Assembly (NCBI RefSeq): GCF_000149955.1
Contig: NC_030987.1
Span: forward strand, 1,799,387-1,863,386
DNA length: 64,000 nt
From: Fusarium oxysporum f. sp. lycopersici 4287
Lineage: Eukaryota > Ascomycota > Sordariomycetes > Hypocreales > Nectriaceae
Direction of reading: 5' to 3'
Shown here: piece after piece, positions 46,401 through 58,136 of the stretch
Layout of the letters: each line of letters opens with the position of its first letter
How positions within the stretch are numbered: the first letter of the stretch is position 1
Program-made: the position numbers and the translations under genes
Notes under the pieces: model-generated
The model's input: only the letters and a program-made list of their open reading frames with translations
Databases searched by the model: none
Told to the model about the DNA's origin: nothing

Positions 46401-46872
46401 TGGTAGCAACTTTGCGTGTCACTGATTTGAGCTCATGGAGCTGCCTTGGGAGAAAGTGTTTTGCTGATAACGGATGACCCTTCTCGAATTCCTTAGGCAG
46501 AGCAGCTTTGGACCGTTCAGCAACCTCATCTGGATTCACCGGGTCCGGCTTTAAGAAGAGAGCGTCAAAGAAGCCATCGCGTATCTCGGAGACCCCATAC
46601 GTCTCCATGTTCATTCGATCATCGGAGATAATCTGATCAATCTGCATTATGCTCATGACCGATGAGCTCCTTCGGGAGTCCACGCTTGGCCTCGCGAGAT
46701 AGGCTTGAGCAGGCGAAGTAGAGCGCCCTCTAGGTTGATGGTCTAAGGTGAATCTCACGTCTAACCCGGTAGGGCTTAGACTTGGACTATCATCCGCAGA
46801 TGACTCGGCAGCTGTTTGAGTTGCATTTTGAGGAGGTCCCGTGATTCGACTCCGTTGACGGCCACGCTCCAT
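43469..46872 (-). CDS. BRE4: BRE4-type membrane protein (brefeldin A sensitivity family)
   Basis: Five exons: 45850-46872, 44276-45800, 43853-44232, 43584-43801 and 43469-43541; 1072 residues. The first intron (45801-45849) carries a TACTAAC branch site. The N terminus is Ser-rich and cytosolic. Two bundles of membrane helices follow, one near residues 190-330 (SFLAFFIAYILCLIQ, IIVVVSAVFFAGIAFI), the second near 700-840 (IKVVILLSALSLPCCF, WWAVAMGWIMI, AIYMIPMIYR, VFLIGTIAPIIVNWILW). This is the ArAE_2_N plus ArAE_2/DUF2421 layout of fungal aromatic-acid-exporter-like proteins; yeast Bre4 affects brefeldin A tolerance. The last acceptor is ambiguous. The end AKRIEDDDEDTDV is acidic. It is convergent with DNA2, 59 bp between stops. 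Confidence 0.85.
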
Positions 46873-47859
46873 TTTGGTGAAGGTTATTAGTGGACTGATA
46901 CAGTAATGATGGTATGTAAGAGAACCAAACTGTGTTGACGATACCACCTATTGTGTCGCCCTCGAACATAGGAGACTCGAATTGAATTATGTACTGGAGA
47001 ATTAAAGGTAATCGAAGCTAATGAGCTGAGACCATAAGCAAATTTCGTGGTTGTACTGTATGTTCGTTGCGGTATTCTTCAAAGGACTATTTCGTCATCA
47101 ATTACTGCTCTTCGCAAACTCACTTATAGGAAAGTAGAAAGTATTGCTTTAGAATGAATACGCTTGCAAGAGAAATGCAAAAAAAAAGACCGACTCTAGA
47201 TGAGATGAGTCCAAAAGGGGAACCGCAGAATCCCAAAGAATGATGCAGGATCCAACTATTGGGTCTCGAATAGATCATGTTTTTTGGGCATCGACAAGGC
47301 CGTGCATCACTATTGCCAAGACTGGGATCGACTTGAGAAGCAGGGGTTTTAGTGAAAGGAGCATTTTTGAAGTATAAGCAGAGATTGTGAAAGATGTATT
47401 ATTAGCCACCGCTTCATCGAGTTGAGATTGTCATGAATGATTGCATCATGTAGTTCAATTGAGTTGAGGTTTTAGGTAGGGCCAATGTTCTGGTACTGCA
47501 GCACCTGCGGAACTCAAACCCTCAGACAAAGATAATCTCAAACCAACTATGCACCAGTGATACAGCCAAACTCGACTTATAAACAATAATAATTGATTAT
47601 GCTCAATATCTCATTCCTCCTTCTATCCGCTTGAATGGGATTGGGTAAGGATATACAGAGTGACTAGCCCAACAGGGGTGCTATGACTACCGGGTCACGT
47701 GAACCTATCAAATCGAAGTTCAGCAATTCCCTAGGTACGCATTCGTTCAGATCAAACAACCAGCACCACGCCCAACAACGTCACTCAGCCATTGACCTCC
47801 CCCACGCCATCTCATCGCCGAATCGAATCCCCCTCGAGATCTCGACGATACGGTAAAAC
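46873..47859. promoter_or_regulatory. Divergent promoter region
   Basis: 987 bp between the BRE4 and complex I subunit starts. A palindromic TCACGTGA with core at 47696-47701 sits about 160 bp before the complex I subunit ATG. No gene seen. Confidence 0.5.
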
Positions 47860-48320
47860 ATGACATTTATCCGCGCTGCTGTCGCGCCCCTGCGCGCCGC
47901 ACGCTGCATTCGACAACCCCTCTCCTCCAGAGGTTTCTCCGTGTCCGCCCGACGACAAGGAGGCGGCGGCGAGCACCAATTCGATCCTCCTACCGGCTGG
48001 CTCTGGGGTGTCAAGCCTGGTGAGAAGCCCGAGCCCGAGGGCTGGGAGTGGCCTACCTATATTCTTCTCGGCAGCCTTGCCGCCACCGCCGTTGCGCTCG
48101 CCTTCAAGCCCGATACTACGTGAGTGATTTGCACTCGGAGGATACACATCGCATTGGACGGATTCAGTCTTGCCAATAGCGAAATTCTGGCCGAGAACTG
48201 ATGCGGGACGTCTACTAACGGCTATACAGTGTCTCTACCTGGGCCCTTGAGGAAGCACGAAGGAGGTTAGAGGAGGAGGGAATCCTGCCCGACCCATCCA
48301 AGCAGGACAAGAAGAACTAA
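47860..48320 (+). CDS. Complex I accessory subunit, ESSS/NDUFB11 type
   Basis: Two exons, 47860-48119 and 48230-48320, around a 110 bp intron (GTGAGT..ATACAG, TCTACTAACG branch); 116 residues. An Arg/Ala/Ser-rich presequence (FIRAAVAPLRAARCIRQPLS, then RGFSVSARR) fits mitochondrial import. The mature part begins with an acidic, proline-rich section (PPTGWLWGVKPGEKPEPEGWEWP), then one membrane span (TYILLGSLAATAVALAF) and a charged helix (WALEEARRRLEEEG). This matches the small single-span ESSS subunit of NADH:ubiquinone oxidoreductase in the inner membrane. The match rests on length, layout and the WEWP motif, so a related single-span subunit is possible. Confidence 0.8.
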
Positions 48321-48604
48321 GCGGAGGTTACGACATACTGACAGGGGGAAATCCGGTCAATTGTACATGTTATTTTGTATTTGAAGAATGGTATTGCTAG
48401 AGGTTTTGGTCTTGAGGTATTACTGTCCGTCTAATCGGGACTGTGACATAACCTCTGACCTTTGCTAGTATCGCTGATTGTGAGCCTTAACAAGCAATTG
48501 TGGCAAAGCAGATGATGTTCTCGTAAACCTGAGCGTGAGCGTAATTATTTTGATTCCGATCTATCTATTCCCAGCCGCTATATAACGCCATATACACAAC
48601 CACT

Positions 48605-49884
48605 CTAAATAGTGTAGCTCCATTCATGCTCCTCATCACCATACTGAATGGCCTCGATCCATTCCTTCATCTTGAGAGCGATCTCGCCAGACTCTTCGAG
48701 CTCAGAAAGACCGCAGTCAACGAGCTTACCCTTCCATGAGATGGAACGGACAGGGCTGACAATAGCTGCAGTTCCAGCACCAAAGGCCTCGAGAAGACGA
48801 CCCTCATCAGCGGCCTCAGCAAGCTCCTTCATCGTGTACTTGCGCTCACTGATCTTCCAGCCCTCAGGTTCAAGACGCTCCCGAGCGAGAGCGAGCACAG
48901 AGTCACGAGTGACTCCCTCGAGGATAGTTCCGTCAAGGGGAGCTGTCACAAGCTCCTTCTGGCCAGTCTCCTTGTTCTTGAGAGCAACAAACATGTTCAT
49001 TGTGCCGACCTCAGTAACGTACTCCTCCTCACCAAACAGCCAGAGGTTCTGCTGGAAGCCACGGCTGGCGGCCTGGAGCTGGGGAACGATACAGGGCGCA
49101 TAGTTGGCGCCCAGCTTCTTGTCACCAACACCACCGGGCCAGGCACGAACAGCGTAGTCAGTGGCCTCGAGCGAGACAGCCTTGAAGCCAGTAGGATAAT
49201 AAGGACCGACGGGCGAGGCAATGACGTAGAGAAGAGCAGATCCGGGAGGTCCGACACCGAGTGTCTTTTGAGTTCCGATCATGGTGGGACGGAGGTAGAG
49301 GGAGTATCCCCGCTTATCAGGGATAAAGCGGGAGTCGAGCTGAGCGAGCTTGGAGATGAGCTCGGTGAGGGCCTGGGGCTCAAAGGTCGGGAGCGCAATA
49401 CGGGCGGCAGACTTGTTGAGTCGCGCCATGTTCTTGTCAGGTCGGAAGAGTCGCACTTTGCCGTCCTTGTCCTTGTACGCCTTCATACCCTCAAAACACT
49501 CGAAGGCATAGTGAAAGACACATGTCGCGGGGTCGAGTGAGAGGTTCTGGTAGGGTGTGATCTTGGGCTCCAACCATCCTTCGTCTTGATTCCATTCGAT
49601 CGCAAGCATGTGGTCTGGCAAAGTTTTAGCTTTTGTGCAGGGCGCATTTGGTGGGGGGTTCGTTTACCTGTGAATTCCCTTCCAAAGACGAGATCCTCGG
49701 GCTTGCTGAGGCCCTTGGGCTTCCCCGTCTTCTCGATGCTGAGTTTTGAAGCATCCAAGCCCAGAGGCTTGATGGTAGAGGCAGCCTCAGCCTTGATGCT
49801 GAACCGTTGCGCATGGCATAGCGGTCTCAGGCTCGACATGCGAGCGCTCCGTAAAGCGGAGCGGACAAGCAACGGTCTCATCAT
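48605..49884 (-). CDS. BAT1: Branched-chain-amino-acid aminotransferase, mitochondrial
   Basis: Two exons, 49668-49884 and 48605-49614, around a 53 bp intron; 408 residues. It transfers the amino group between Leu, Ile or Val and 2-oxoglutarate with PLP. A leader rich in Arg/Ser/Leu ([20 protein letters not shown]) indicates mitochondrial import, so this is a Bat1-type enzyme. The fold IV signature is complete: [21 protein letters not shown], the PLP lysine region [30 protein letters not shown] and [14 protein letters not shown]. The first exon starts with two Met codons. It is divergent from SCY1. Confidence 0.95.
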
Positions 49885-50613
49885 TGATGCGTTTGTGAAG
49901 TCAATTGGCGATAAAAAGTTGAATTGGCGAAATTATATATTCAACGCAAACTGAAGAACAAAAGGTAAAGTTTTAAAGATGGGGAGCAATAATCTTCGGT
50001 GTCGAGACTAGGTGGGATATTAACTTAAGTACTAGGGGCAATTGTCTATGGTCGGAGTTGTATCGGAGGTTGATGATAGAAATCGATTGCAAATTGACCG
50101 ACTCAATAGGCTCGCTGCAAAGTGAGCCCGGGGTACTTTACAGGGACAGCCGCCTCCAGGCGTTCACAACCGCATTGGGCCGTAGATGAGTCGCCTGGAA
50201 AAGTCACTGAAAGTTCCGTGAACGCAGCTCTCAACGCCCTATCAGGTTAGTGATACAGGGGTTCAATGGGGGAGGGGAGGGGGGGGCTGATCTGACATTC
50301 AGCAGCTGGAGCTGCCCAGGCGTTATCAGCTTATCGTGGGGAAGCTAGGCTTGGCTCCCTGGTGGTAAGGATACGTAGGTTATTTGTCAACGCGAGGCTA
50401 CCCCTACACATGGAGAATGCGCATCGCGACCAACGTCATTTCCATTCCCAATCCTATTGCGGCCTAAGCGAAGCGATCGTCAACCCTTGTATTATTCATC
50501 GTCACCAAAGAATCTCGCATTGTGAGCCTCCAACAACAGCGGCGGCTAAGCGCAGCACCTGCGACCCCTTTTAAGTTCGACCTAACGTTTGCGATCCATG
50601 GAGAGCTGTCACC
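49885..50613. promoter_or_regulatory. Divergent promoter region of BAT1 and SCY1
   Basis: 729 bp. It contains an imperfect palindrome CGCCTCCAGGCG at 50151-50162 and a G-rich run (50267-50287). An out-of-frame ATG lies 16 bp before the SCY1 ATG. No established factor site is claimed. Confidence 0.45.
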
Positions 50614-53486
50614 ATGTTCTCCTCGGCCTTTAAGTCCATCTCTGCCACCAACATCACAGGCAACTACTCCATCTCTTCAGCACCGACTTCGACGGCTGGT
50701 CCTTGGAAGATATTCGATGCGAAGAAGAAGTCTACCGGCAAGCCATACAGTGTCTTTGTCTTTGACCGGAAATCATTAGACAGCCATGGCAGCTCGTTGG
50801 GCCGCTCTGGTGCGGCCTCGTTCAAGAAGACGGTTGAGGAAGTTGTCGAGCGATTAAAGAAGGAAGCGTCGAGTCTTGCGAAGCTCAGGCATCCCAACAT
50901 TCTCGAGTTAGTGGAGCCGGTGGAGGAGACAAGAGGCGGAGGTTTACAGTTCGTGACAGAGTCTGTTACAGCTTCGCTGTCCAGTCTACTGCAGGAGAAA
51001 GACGAACAGGAACGAGCTGGAGGCCCCGGTGGAAGATCGAGTCGATACGTGACAGAGGATGCAGATGGGACAAAGAGACGAAGAGAGCTCGAGATAGATG
51101 AGTTGGAGATTCAAAAGGGACTGCTCCAAGTCAGCAAAGCTCTCGAGTTCTTACATGAGAATGCTGGTATCGTCCATGGCAACCTTACTCCAGACGCAGT
51201 TCTCATCAACGCAAAGGCATGCCCTCCAAAGCCAATCATGAGAACTCGACTAACATATCACAGTCCGATTGGAAGATTAGTGGACTAGCATTTGCTAGCC
51301 CCCCTGAGGGGTCTGACAAACCAACATCTATCCAAGGAATTAACTTGTATGAAGTCCTCAATATGGACCCCCGACTACCAAAGGCAGTGCAACTCAACCT
51401 CGATTATTCTTCACCCGACTTTGTCGTCGATAACAACCTCAACTCTTCTGCAGACATGTTCTCCCTTGGACTCATGTCAGTCGCCGCTCTTTTTTTTTTT
51501 TTTTGAAGCGGGGTTGAACAGGACACGCGAGGGTAACGTGAGAGTGAAAAGGTGTGAGGTTGGTGATGGCTTAGCCGGGCCGACACTGCTGTTAAGATCA
51601 GCAGTGGGGCGTATTGACGGACAGAGAGAGAAGGAGAAAGAGTAAACGTGGTGGTGTCGACTCATCACAAGACGGCCTGCTCAGCGAATGACGGCGCGCG
51701 AGTTTCAGCAGAGCGAGTATTTCGATAACATTCTTGTGTCGACGATTCGATTCCTTGATTCATTCCCCGCCAAGACTGCAAATGAAAAGGCTTCTTTTAT
51801 GCGGGGGCTTAACAAGGTGTTGCCCTCGTTCCCCAAGTCTGTGATGGAGAAGAAGATTCTACCGGCATTGATAGAGGAGCTCAAAGATCGAGATCTTCTT
51901 TCACTCATTTTGCAAAACGTCTTCAAGATCCTCGATCTTCTACCATCTGCCAAGAGGGCGTTCAGTGAGAAGGTCCGTCCAGCATTGAGAGAAATCTTTG
52001 TGGTCAACGCCAAGCAGACACAAGAGAAAGATCCAGCCAGGGACGCTGGTCTTATGGTTGTTCTTGAGCATATCTCATCCATTTCCAGCAACTGCTCTGG
52101 GAAGGAATTCAAAGACGGTAAGTTTAATCAGAAGAGCTGATCGACATGGTGCTAATTTCCTCAGACATGCTCCCGGTCATAATGGCAGCAATTGAGTGCC
52201 CAACACACTCGATTGTTGATGCTGCTCTTCGCAGTCTGCCTGTCGTACTACCGGTGCTCGATTTTAGCACGATAAAAAATGAACTGTTCCCGGTCATTGC
52301 CGCTGTTTTCAGTAAGACGAACAGTCTTGCTATTAAAGTCCGCGGACTGCGAGCCTTTGTAATACTTTGTGGCGGAACAAACGACAACGGCGAAGACGAC
52401 GGGCTCAATGGCTTGGAAAACAAGAAGACGTCGTCTTCAAGTGCCTTGGACAAATATACTATGCAGGAAAAGATTGTCCCACTCATCAGAGTGATCAAGA
52501 CGAAGGAACCTGCCGTTATGATGGCAGCCCTGAATGTACTACGGGTCGTGGGCTCAGTAGCTGATGCTGAATTTGTAGCGATGGAAATCCTGCCCATTCT
52601 CTGGAGCATGAGTTTAGGTCCACTGCTCAACTTGAAGCAGTTCCAGGGTTTCATGGAGCTTATCAAGAGTTTGTCTCGAAGAGTTGAGGATGAGCAGACA
52701 AGAAAACTTCAAGAACTTGGCGGCCCTTCCAACAGCGCTGCTGCTCCTAGCGAAGATTTTATGGCATTTGGTGGTGTTACCGGTACAACCTTTGACCAGA
52801 ACAATGGAGCTACAGAAGACGATTTCGAGAATCTCGTCAAGGGACGCATGGGTAGTCCTAGGTCGAGCACAGCAACCCCCAGTTGGGATGACCCAGCCAA
52901 GTCGAAATCGAGTACGCCCGCGCCTACATTCTCATGGTCGACACCTCCTCCACCTACGAATAACCCTGCATTAAAGCCTCCAGCTCAAAAGGCTCCGTCC
53001 TTCAGAACCGTAACACCGGATCTCGGCCGTTTCGAGGCTCTCACACCGTCATCTACTCAGTTCAGTCAACCACTACAGCCCACACCGAGCCAACCCTTCC
53101 AGCCTCCAACTCAACTTCAACAACAACCGCTGGCTCCACAGCAACCTTTGACTGCTTCGACATCCGGGTCATCTATCAACTGGTCTGCTGCTGCCAAGGC
53201 TACACCAAGCCCATGGGGAAGCTCCTCTGGGTTCGGTACTAGTGCGTCTACCGGCAACATGGGCTCCTCGATGGCAAACATGTCTCTCAACTCAACATCA
53301 CGGCAACCGTCGTTTACACTTCCACCACCACCAGGCAACACATCTACTACGCCGTCTTCGTTCACAATGCCCCCACCGCCAACAAACTGGAGTGGCATGA
53401 GTTCGATGAGTAACGCAACGCAGAACACAACGCAGAACAACACGGGGCAAAAGTCGGGATTGGATAAATATGAGAGTCTGATTTAG
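50614..53486 (+). CDS. SCY1: SCY1-like kinase-fold protein with a disrupted pseudokinase domain
   Basis: Exons 50614-51216, 51264 to about 51488, then resuming about 51658-52117 and 52165-53486. SCY1/SCYL2 proteins are catalytically weak kinase-fold adaptors of Golgi and endosomal clathrin traffic. The N lobe is recognisable (AKLRHPNILELVEPVEE), the catalytic loop reads HGNLTPDAVL (HRD and metal-binding Asn degenerate) and ISGLAFASPP replaces DFG. After SADMFSLGLMSVAAL the frame hits T15 at 51490-51504 and stops. The conserved rest of the C lobe, about 50 residues in the family, is missing. Conserved sequence resumes at RLITRRPAQRMTAREFQQ and continues through HEAT repeats (LRSLPVVLPVLDFSTIKN) to a Gln/Pro-rich tail ending DKYESLI. 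The first intron uses a GC donor. Intron 52118-52164 is normal. Confidence 0.82.
51217..51263 (+). other. GC-AG intron in SCY1
   Basis: AAG|GCATGC opens a 47 bp intron with GACTAACA branch and CACAG acceptor. It joins ALVLINAK-side sequence to SDWKISG in phase 0. No GT donor gives an in-frame join here. Confidence 0.7.
51490..51504. repeat. Homopolymer T15 inside the SCY1 gene
   Basis: Fifteen T immediately after the last in-frame codons of the SCY1 C lobe. It opens the about 170 bp foreign segment. Confidence 0.85.
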
Positions 53487-54474
53487 GCTTGAAATTTATG
53501 ACAGCATTTGTAACACAGCATTTAGTAAACGGCTGGATATAGATTTGGCTTTGTAGTACAATCACGGATGATTGACTAGTGTGGCATGGGGATAGCCACA
53601 GCCACAAGGTCACTCAGTGACATGGCAAGACTACTATTGGGATAGAAACAGCACATACTATTACTATAGGCGAGTTGTTATGATGATTCTTAGAAGTGAT
53701 TAAAAACACATCTGTTTGACTAAACTTCTGTGTCGTGAAGAAATGCTGAGAGCCCGTCTGGACTCATTTGCGATGTTCCTAGTAAGCGAAGACGTTGAGC
53801 TTCGGAACATAGGTATTCAGTTGCCTGGTGCGAAATGTCGCTCCTAATCACATAGTTGTAGCACCAAGGGAATCGATGTTGCCAAATGGACCTTTTGGAT
53901 TTAAGGTACAGGTAGACCATCCGAATAGCAGTTTGTTCGTGAATCTTCAATTTCTGTATTACGATGTATATACGTGCGTTCTAACACATAGCGACTTTGC
54001 CCTGTATCTTCTCCGCCACTGTCTCTCACTCGATCTACCATCCCCACCAAACGCTTTTCCTCACCCCAAAATCTCGTTTGGGGTGTCAGTAAATTAGTCC
54101 TGCTCCAAGATATCGAAGCCCGCGAGTTTGTCTTTTATACGTAAATGTCGTCAGAAAAGGGATCGAGACAGGCGCAGGGATGAGAAACGCATGTCTAAGT
54201 GAAGAAGGAAATTGGTTGAAAAACAGTCAAACTCTGACATATAAAAAAGAAAATTTAAAAAAAAAAAAAAAAAATGAAGACAACAGACGGTCAGTCCCGT
54301 AAACACCCTTACTCCGTCCATGTCCATCCATTTTTTGTTGGCATTGTATCCGATCCTCGAGACGCCATGCCATCCGCTTGCAGCACAGAATGTAAAATCT
54401 TATAAAAACGCACAAATGCAGTGTCTTCACATCCTCCTTCGAAATTATGAGAGAAACATTTCGATAAGTGGCTC
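53487..54474. other. Tail-to-tail intergenic region
   Basis: 988 bp between the stops of SCY1 and SIR2. It contains A18 at 54257-54274. Short open frames lack content. Nothing recognisable. Confidence 0.55.
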
Positions 54475-56036
54475 TCACTTCTTGGTCTTCTGCTCCTCGA
54501 AAACGTGGCGACTCTTATAGCCAGGCTCAGTACGGACTTCGACCTTTTGATTCTTGGGAACCATGTCATGCACCATTGGCCAGCGCAGACGGCGACATAG
54601 TTCAGATACAACAACATCGCAATCGCCTAGGAGATCGATGTCAAAATTGATGTGATTAACGGCCTGGCGAGATACGTAGATCTGAGGAATATGGGCGGGG
54701 AGCCAGGACACGATCTCAGATACAGGCGTAACCTTGAGAGAAGTGCCGATAACGATGACGAGATCTACCTTGTCGCGATCGTGCTCGGTGAGTCGTCGAG
54801 AGAACTCATCGGGAAGAGCCTCGCCGAAGAAGGTGATATCGGGCTTCATGACACCAGCACTGGGGATGTCATACTCGGACTCGTCGGAACTATCGGCGCT
54901 CCACCGTCTTCGCTTCTTCTCTGTGCCTGCAGACCGCTTACGCTTAGGCGCACCGCCAGTAGTGCGCAGAGTCTGGATGCAGCGTGGGCATCGAGGGATC
55001 TTGTCAGCCTTGATCTCGGGGAAGATGGCCTCTCCCGGGCATTTGTAACCGCACTGAACACATGTGGCGGTTCCGAAGGAGCCGTGGCATTGGATGAGCT
55101 TGTCCTTGGGAACACCGGCCTTGACTTCGAGGTTGTCGATGTTCTGAGAGTAGTTGGTCAAGAGCTTGCCCTTCTCATGGAGCATGGCAATGAACTTGTG
55201 AGTGGGTGTATATCGGTCCGTGCTCGGCAAAATGTCTTTGGCCACCGAGTAGAAAATGGTGGGATCTTGTCGGAAGACACCAATGTCGAAAACCTCTTGG
55301 GGGTCACTAAGACCAAGGTGCTCCAACTTGGAGTACAGACCAGTTCCCTTGGAACGGAAATCGGGAATGCCCAGCGATGTAGAGATACCAGCACCAGTGA
55401 TGAGAATGATGTTATTGCTCTTAGTGATCAGGTCAACGGCATCATCAACCGTGTTGTGACGCAAAAGCTTGGCGCGTTTTGACAGTTCACGCGTAATAGC
55501 GAGCGACAATAAACTGAAATACGCATCATCAGGCTGACCCTCCAGGAAGGGCGGAGGACGGATGCCAAAGGCGCTGAGGAGCTTTCTGGCGGTATAGTGA
55601 CCAGCATCAACGGTGCGTTGACAAAAGACTGTTGGACCATATTCTCGGAGCTCCCGACGAAGTCTGCTAGCTTCTTCAGGTGTGCACACTTTGGGGTCTT
55701 TTTTTTTTTCGGAGAATATGGTTAGCAATCTTGGAGTAGAGTGCATAGATTCGGGCGATCTCAGGATAGGATAGGGCATGGCTAGACAAACTCACCATTA
55801 ATGGCCACCGTATTATCTGCGTTCAACTCATCGAAAGCATCTTCAAACAAAGAGTCTGTCTCCCACGATTCTCTAACATCGGCAACCCTCTCCTCAAGTT
55901 CAGCGAGTGCAACGTTGGCCTCTGCAGTCTTGATCTCGTCTTCTGTTGGGTTATCACCCAACTTGTCGAGAGCATTTGGTTGAGCCTTTCGCTTGGAGAG
56001 AGCAACAGTTCTCCCGTTGCCTTTTTTCGTGTGCAT
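54475..56036 (-). CDS. SIR2: NAD-dependent protein deacetylase, Sir2/Hst1 type
   Basis: Two exons, 55796-56036 and 54475-55697, around a 98 bp intron; 487 residues. Class I sirtuin that removes acetyl groups from histones and other proteins using NAD. The acidic N terminus carries the basic start KRKAQPN. The catalytic core shows [15 protein letters not shown] (about 183), [11 protein letters not shown] and the catalytic His in CHGSFG (about 285). Zinc ligands are CVQC and [14 protein letters not shown] and [11 protein letters not shown] follow. A basic insertion after the second zinc pair ([15 protein letters not shown]) looks like a nuclear localisation signal. The intron ends in an A-rich run just before the AG, not a pyrimidine tract. 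The sirtuin family is certain; the choice between Sir2 and Hst1 is not. Confidence 0.92.
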
Positions 56037-56916
56037 GGTAGAGAATATGAGACTTTGTAGAGGGAAAGGGAAGAGAAACGAAGTGAAGTGAGGAGAAGGG
56101 AATATTAGGGTTTGCCAACGTTTGACAGTGGTGAAAGGTCAGAGGCTGGTTTGATCTCCTATGGAAATGTGTTGTAAATGCAAATGTAAAGGTAAAAGGG
56201 AAGGGAAAGGAAGAAAGCGGGTCAGAAAGACGAGGGTGGCATCTATTATTAACCCCAGATCGAGAACCGAACCACGCAGACGGTCTGGTTGGCTTGGCTT
56301 GGCTTCTGGATACTACCAAAGGTAAGGTAACTGCAGGTACCTTGTGAAAAAAAGAAAAAAGGATACCTAGCCTAGTGCCTTGGTAGACTCGATGAGAAAA
56401 TGCGCAGAATTCTGTACGAGAAGCCTAGAGTCAAAAGCTTGACTGAGAATGGGGAATTTTATGGTTGAGTTGTCGAGGGGGTGGTAGTGAAGAGAGAATC
56501 GTTTCAGCTTGAGTGAGAGCGATAGTGAAGAAGCTGATCTGCCGAAAGTGGGTTTCGTTTGGTTGTGCGAGTTCCGTGCAATGGGAGGAAAGGAAGATGA
56601 GTGACCATGTATGAGGATGAGTCTGTTCTAGTTGAACAAGGCAACTAAAAGTGAGGAAAGGCAAGATAGATAAGGAAAGAAAGTGAGAGAATCTTTGACA
56701 AGTCTCTGCCTTATTCTTAGTAGAAAGATATCGAGGCACGATATCGCGATCAAGCCAGATCAAATACGTATGAGTAATCTGATTCGATGTAATATCGCCT
56801 TTCCTTTCTCACTTTATTGCCTTTCTCGTTTGTCCAACAAAGCTTGGTTAAGGGACAAGGACCCCGAGGTAGAAGCTGATTCTCAGAGAGAATGCGATAA
56901 AAGAAACAGGTTGCAT

Positions 56917-56940
56917 ATAGATAGATAGATAGATAGATAG
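56917..56940. repeat. Microsatellite (ATAG)6
   Basis: Six perfect ATAG units, followed by purine-rich sequence. Confidence 0.95.
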
Positions 56941-57803
56941 GAAAGAAGAAGAAGAACAAAAGTTGAGGAAAAAGAGGAAGAGAGAGAAAAAGACTCTCGG
57001 ATACGGTGGTTGGAATGTAATGATGGCGAGCACTGGAGTGCAGGGGTACGTGATTAATTACAGTACAAAACAGCAGCAGAGAGGAAAAGTGATAAATCGA
57101 CTTGGGTACTCGAGACACCAAGTCTGTACACCATAGGCATTTATTGACAAGCAAGCAACTCGAGAAACACCCCGAGCAACTGACGGTCTATTAGGAACTC
57201 TGCTCAGTATTTCTCGTCTCTTCTGTTCCCCGCCGTCTCCCCTTCTCCTCCTCTCACACACATGTCGCATCATGTGGCAGAGAGCATCTGGGCAAAAACC
57301 ACTGCCAAGTATTCATCCAGCTTAACGTATCCCCTTCGCATTTTGACTTTTCCTGTGGCTGGCTTAACTTCTTCAAGTTCCTCTCCTCCTCCAGACCGCT
57401 TGCTAGCTGCCAATGTAGTACGGCCTTATACTAGAGTGACAACTTGCTTTCTCTACTGAAACGTTTTTATACCAAGATATTTCTATCCTGCCCTGGATCT
57501 TATTATGTCAGACTACTCTGCTCAAGTCAAATCATCTCCTCTCTTTTATCGTATACGTATCGGAACTGTCTGGCTGTTCATCATGCATGACATGACATGG
57601 CATGCCAGGTTGTCACCATTCTCGCTGATTGGCCGGCTACAATATTGCCTATCAACCACCCACCAACTGAACCTTCAACTTGACTAGGCGCCTTTTGTTG
57701 ATGCCGTACAAACAGCACTGTATTTGAATAAACATAGGCTTTGCTACTGAGTGTTGGCGTCCTTGGTACAATCCTATTATATCTTTGTCTTCCGAGTACG
57801 AAT

Positions 57804-57909
57804 NNNNNNNNNNNNNNNNNNNNNNNNNNNNNNNNNNNNNNNNNNNNNNNNNNNNNNNNNNNNNNNNNNNNNNNNNNNNNNNNNNNNNNNNNNNNNNNNN
57901 NNNNNNNNN
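57804..57909. other. Assembly gap (106 N)
   Basis: A run of 106 undetermined bases in the intergenic region. It lies 1.5 kb from the damaged part of the Ca2+-ATPase gene. Confidence 0.99.
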
Positions 57910-58136
57910 GCCCGTCTAGTAAATCTTAGTTATTATTATGATACCTTGGCTTCTTGCCATCACCTCGCTCAATCCCAGCTGTCATTTTATTTTGCAGAGA
58001 CCTTTTATTGTTGTTCAATCGCTCAAACTCTCTCATGTCGATTCCATGCTAACCAGTTCTATCGGTACCCAAAGCAATACTAGAATAAAAAATACCTCGC
58101 ACGCACTCAATGTCAAGTCAATCCACACTACAGCAA

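Larger units (their letters stand above)
56037..58136. promoter_or_regulatory. Intergenic region upstream of SIR2, with an assembly gap
   Basis: 2.1 kb between the SIR2 start and the Ca2+-ATPase stop, both minus strand. The first 300 bp upstream of SIR2 are purine-rich on the plus strand (pyrimidine-rich on the coding strand), fitting a 5' UTR/core promoter. The region also holds a tetranucleotide repeat and 106 N. No gene seen. Confidence 0.5.

Noticed and set aside
51505..51660. SINE-like element, because GTTCAACCC on the minus strand resembles a Pol III B box next to poly-A
   Set aside because: No matching A box at a proper distance and no foldable T arm; a nine-base match is expected by chance.
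51476..51671. A 196 bp intron (GTCAGT..CACAAG) bridging the SCY1 lesion
   Set aside because: It restores the frame but would leave out a conserved 50-residue part of the kinase-like fold, and the branch site is poor. Kept only as something RNA-seq should test.
54652..55482. 276-codon open frame on the plus strand opposite SIR2
   Set aside because: It lies entirely antisense to the conserved sirtuin core and has no domain or splice signals of its own; it mirrors the codon pattern of SIR2.
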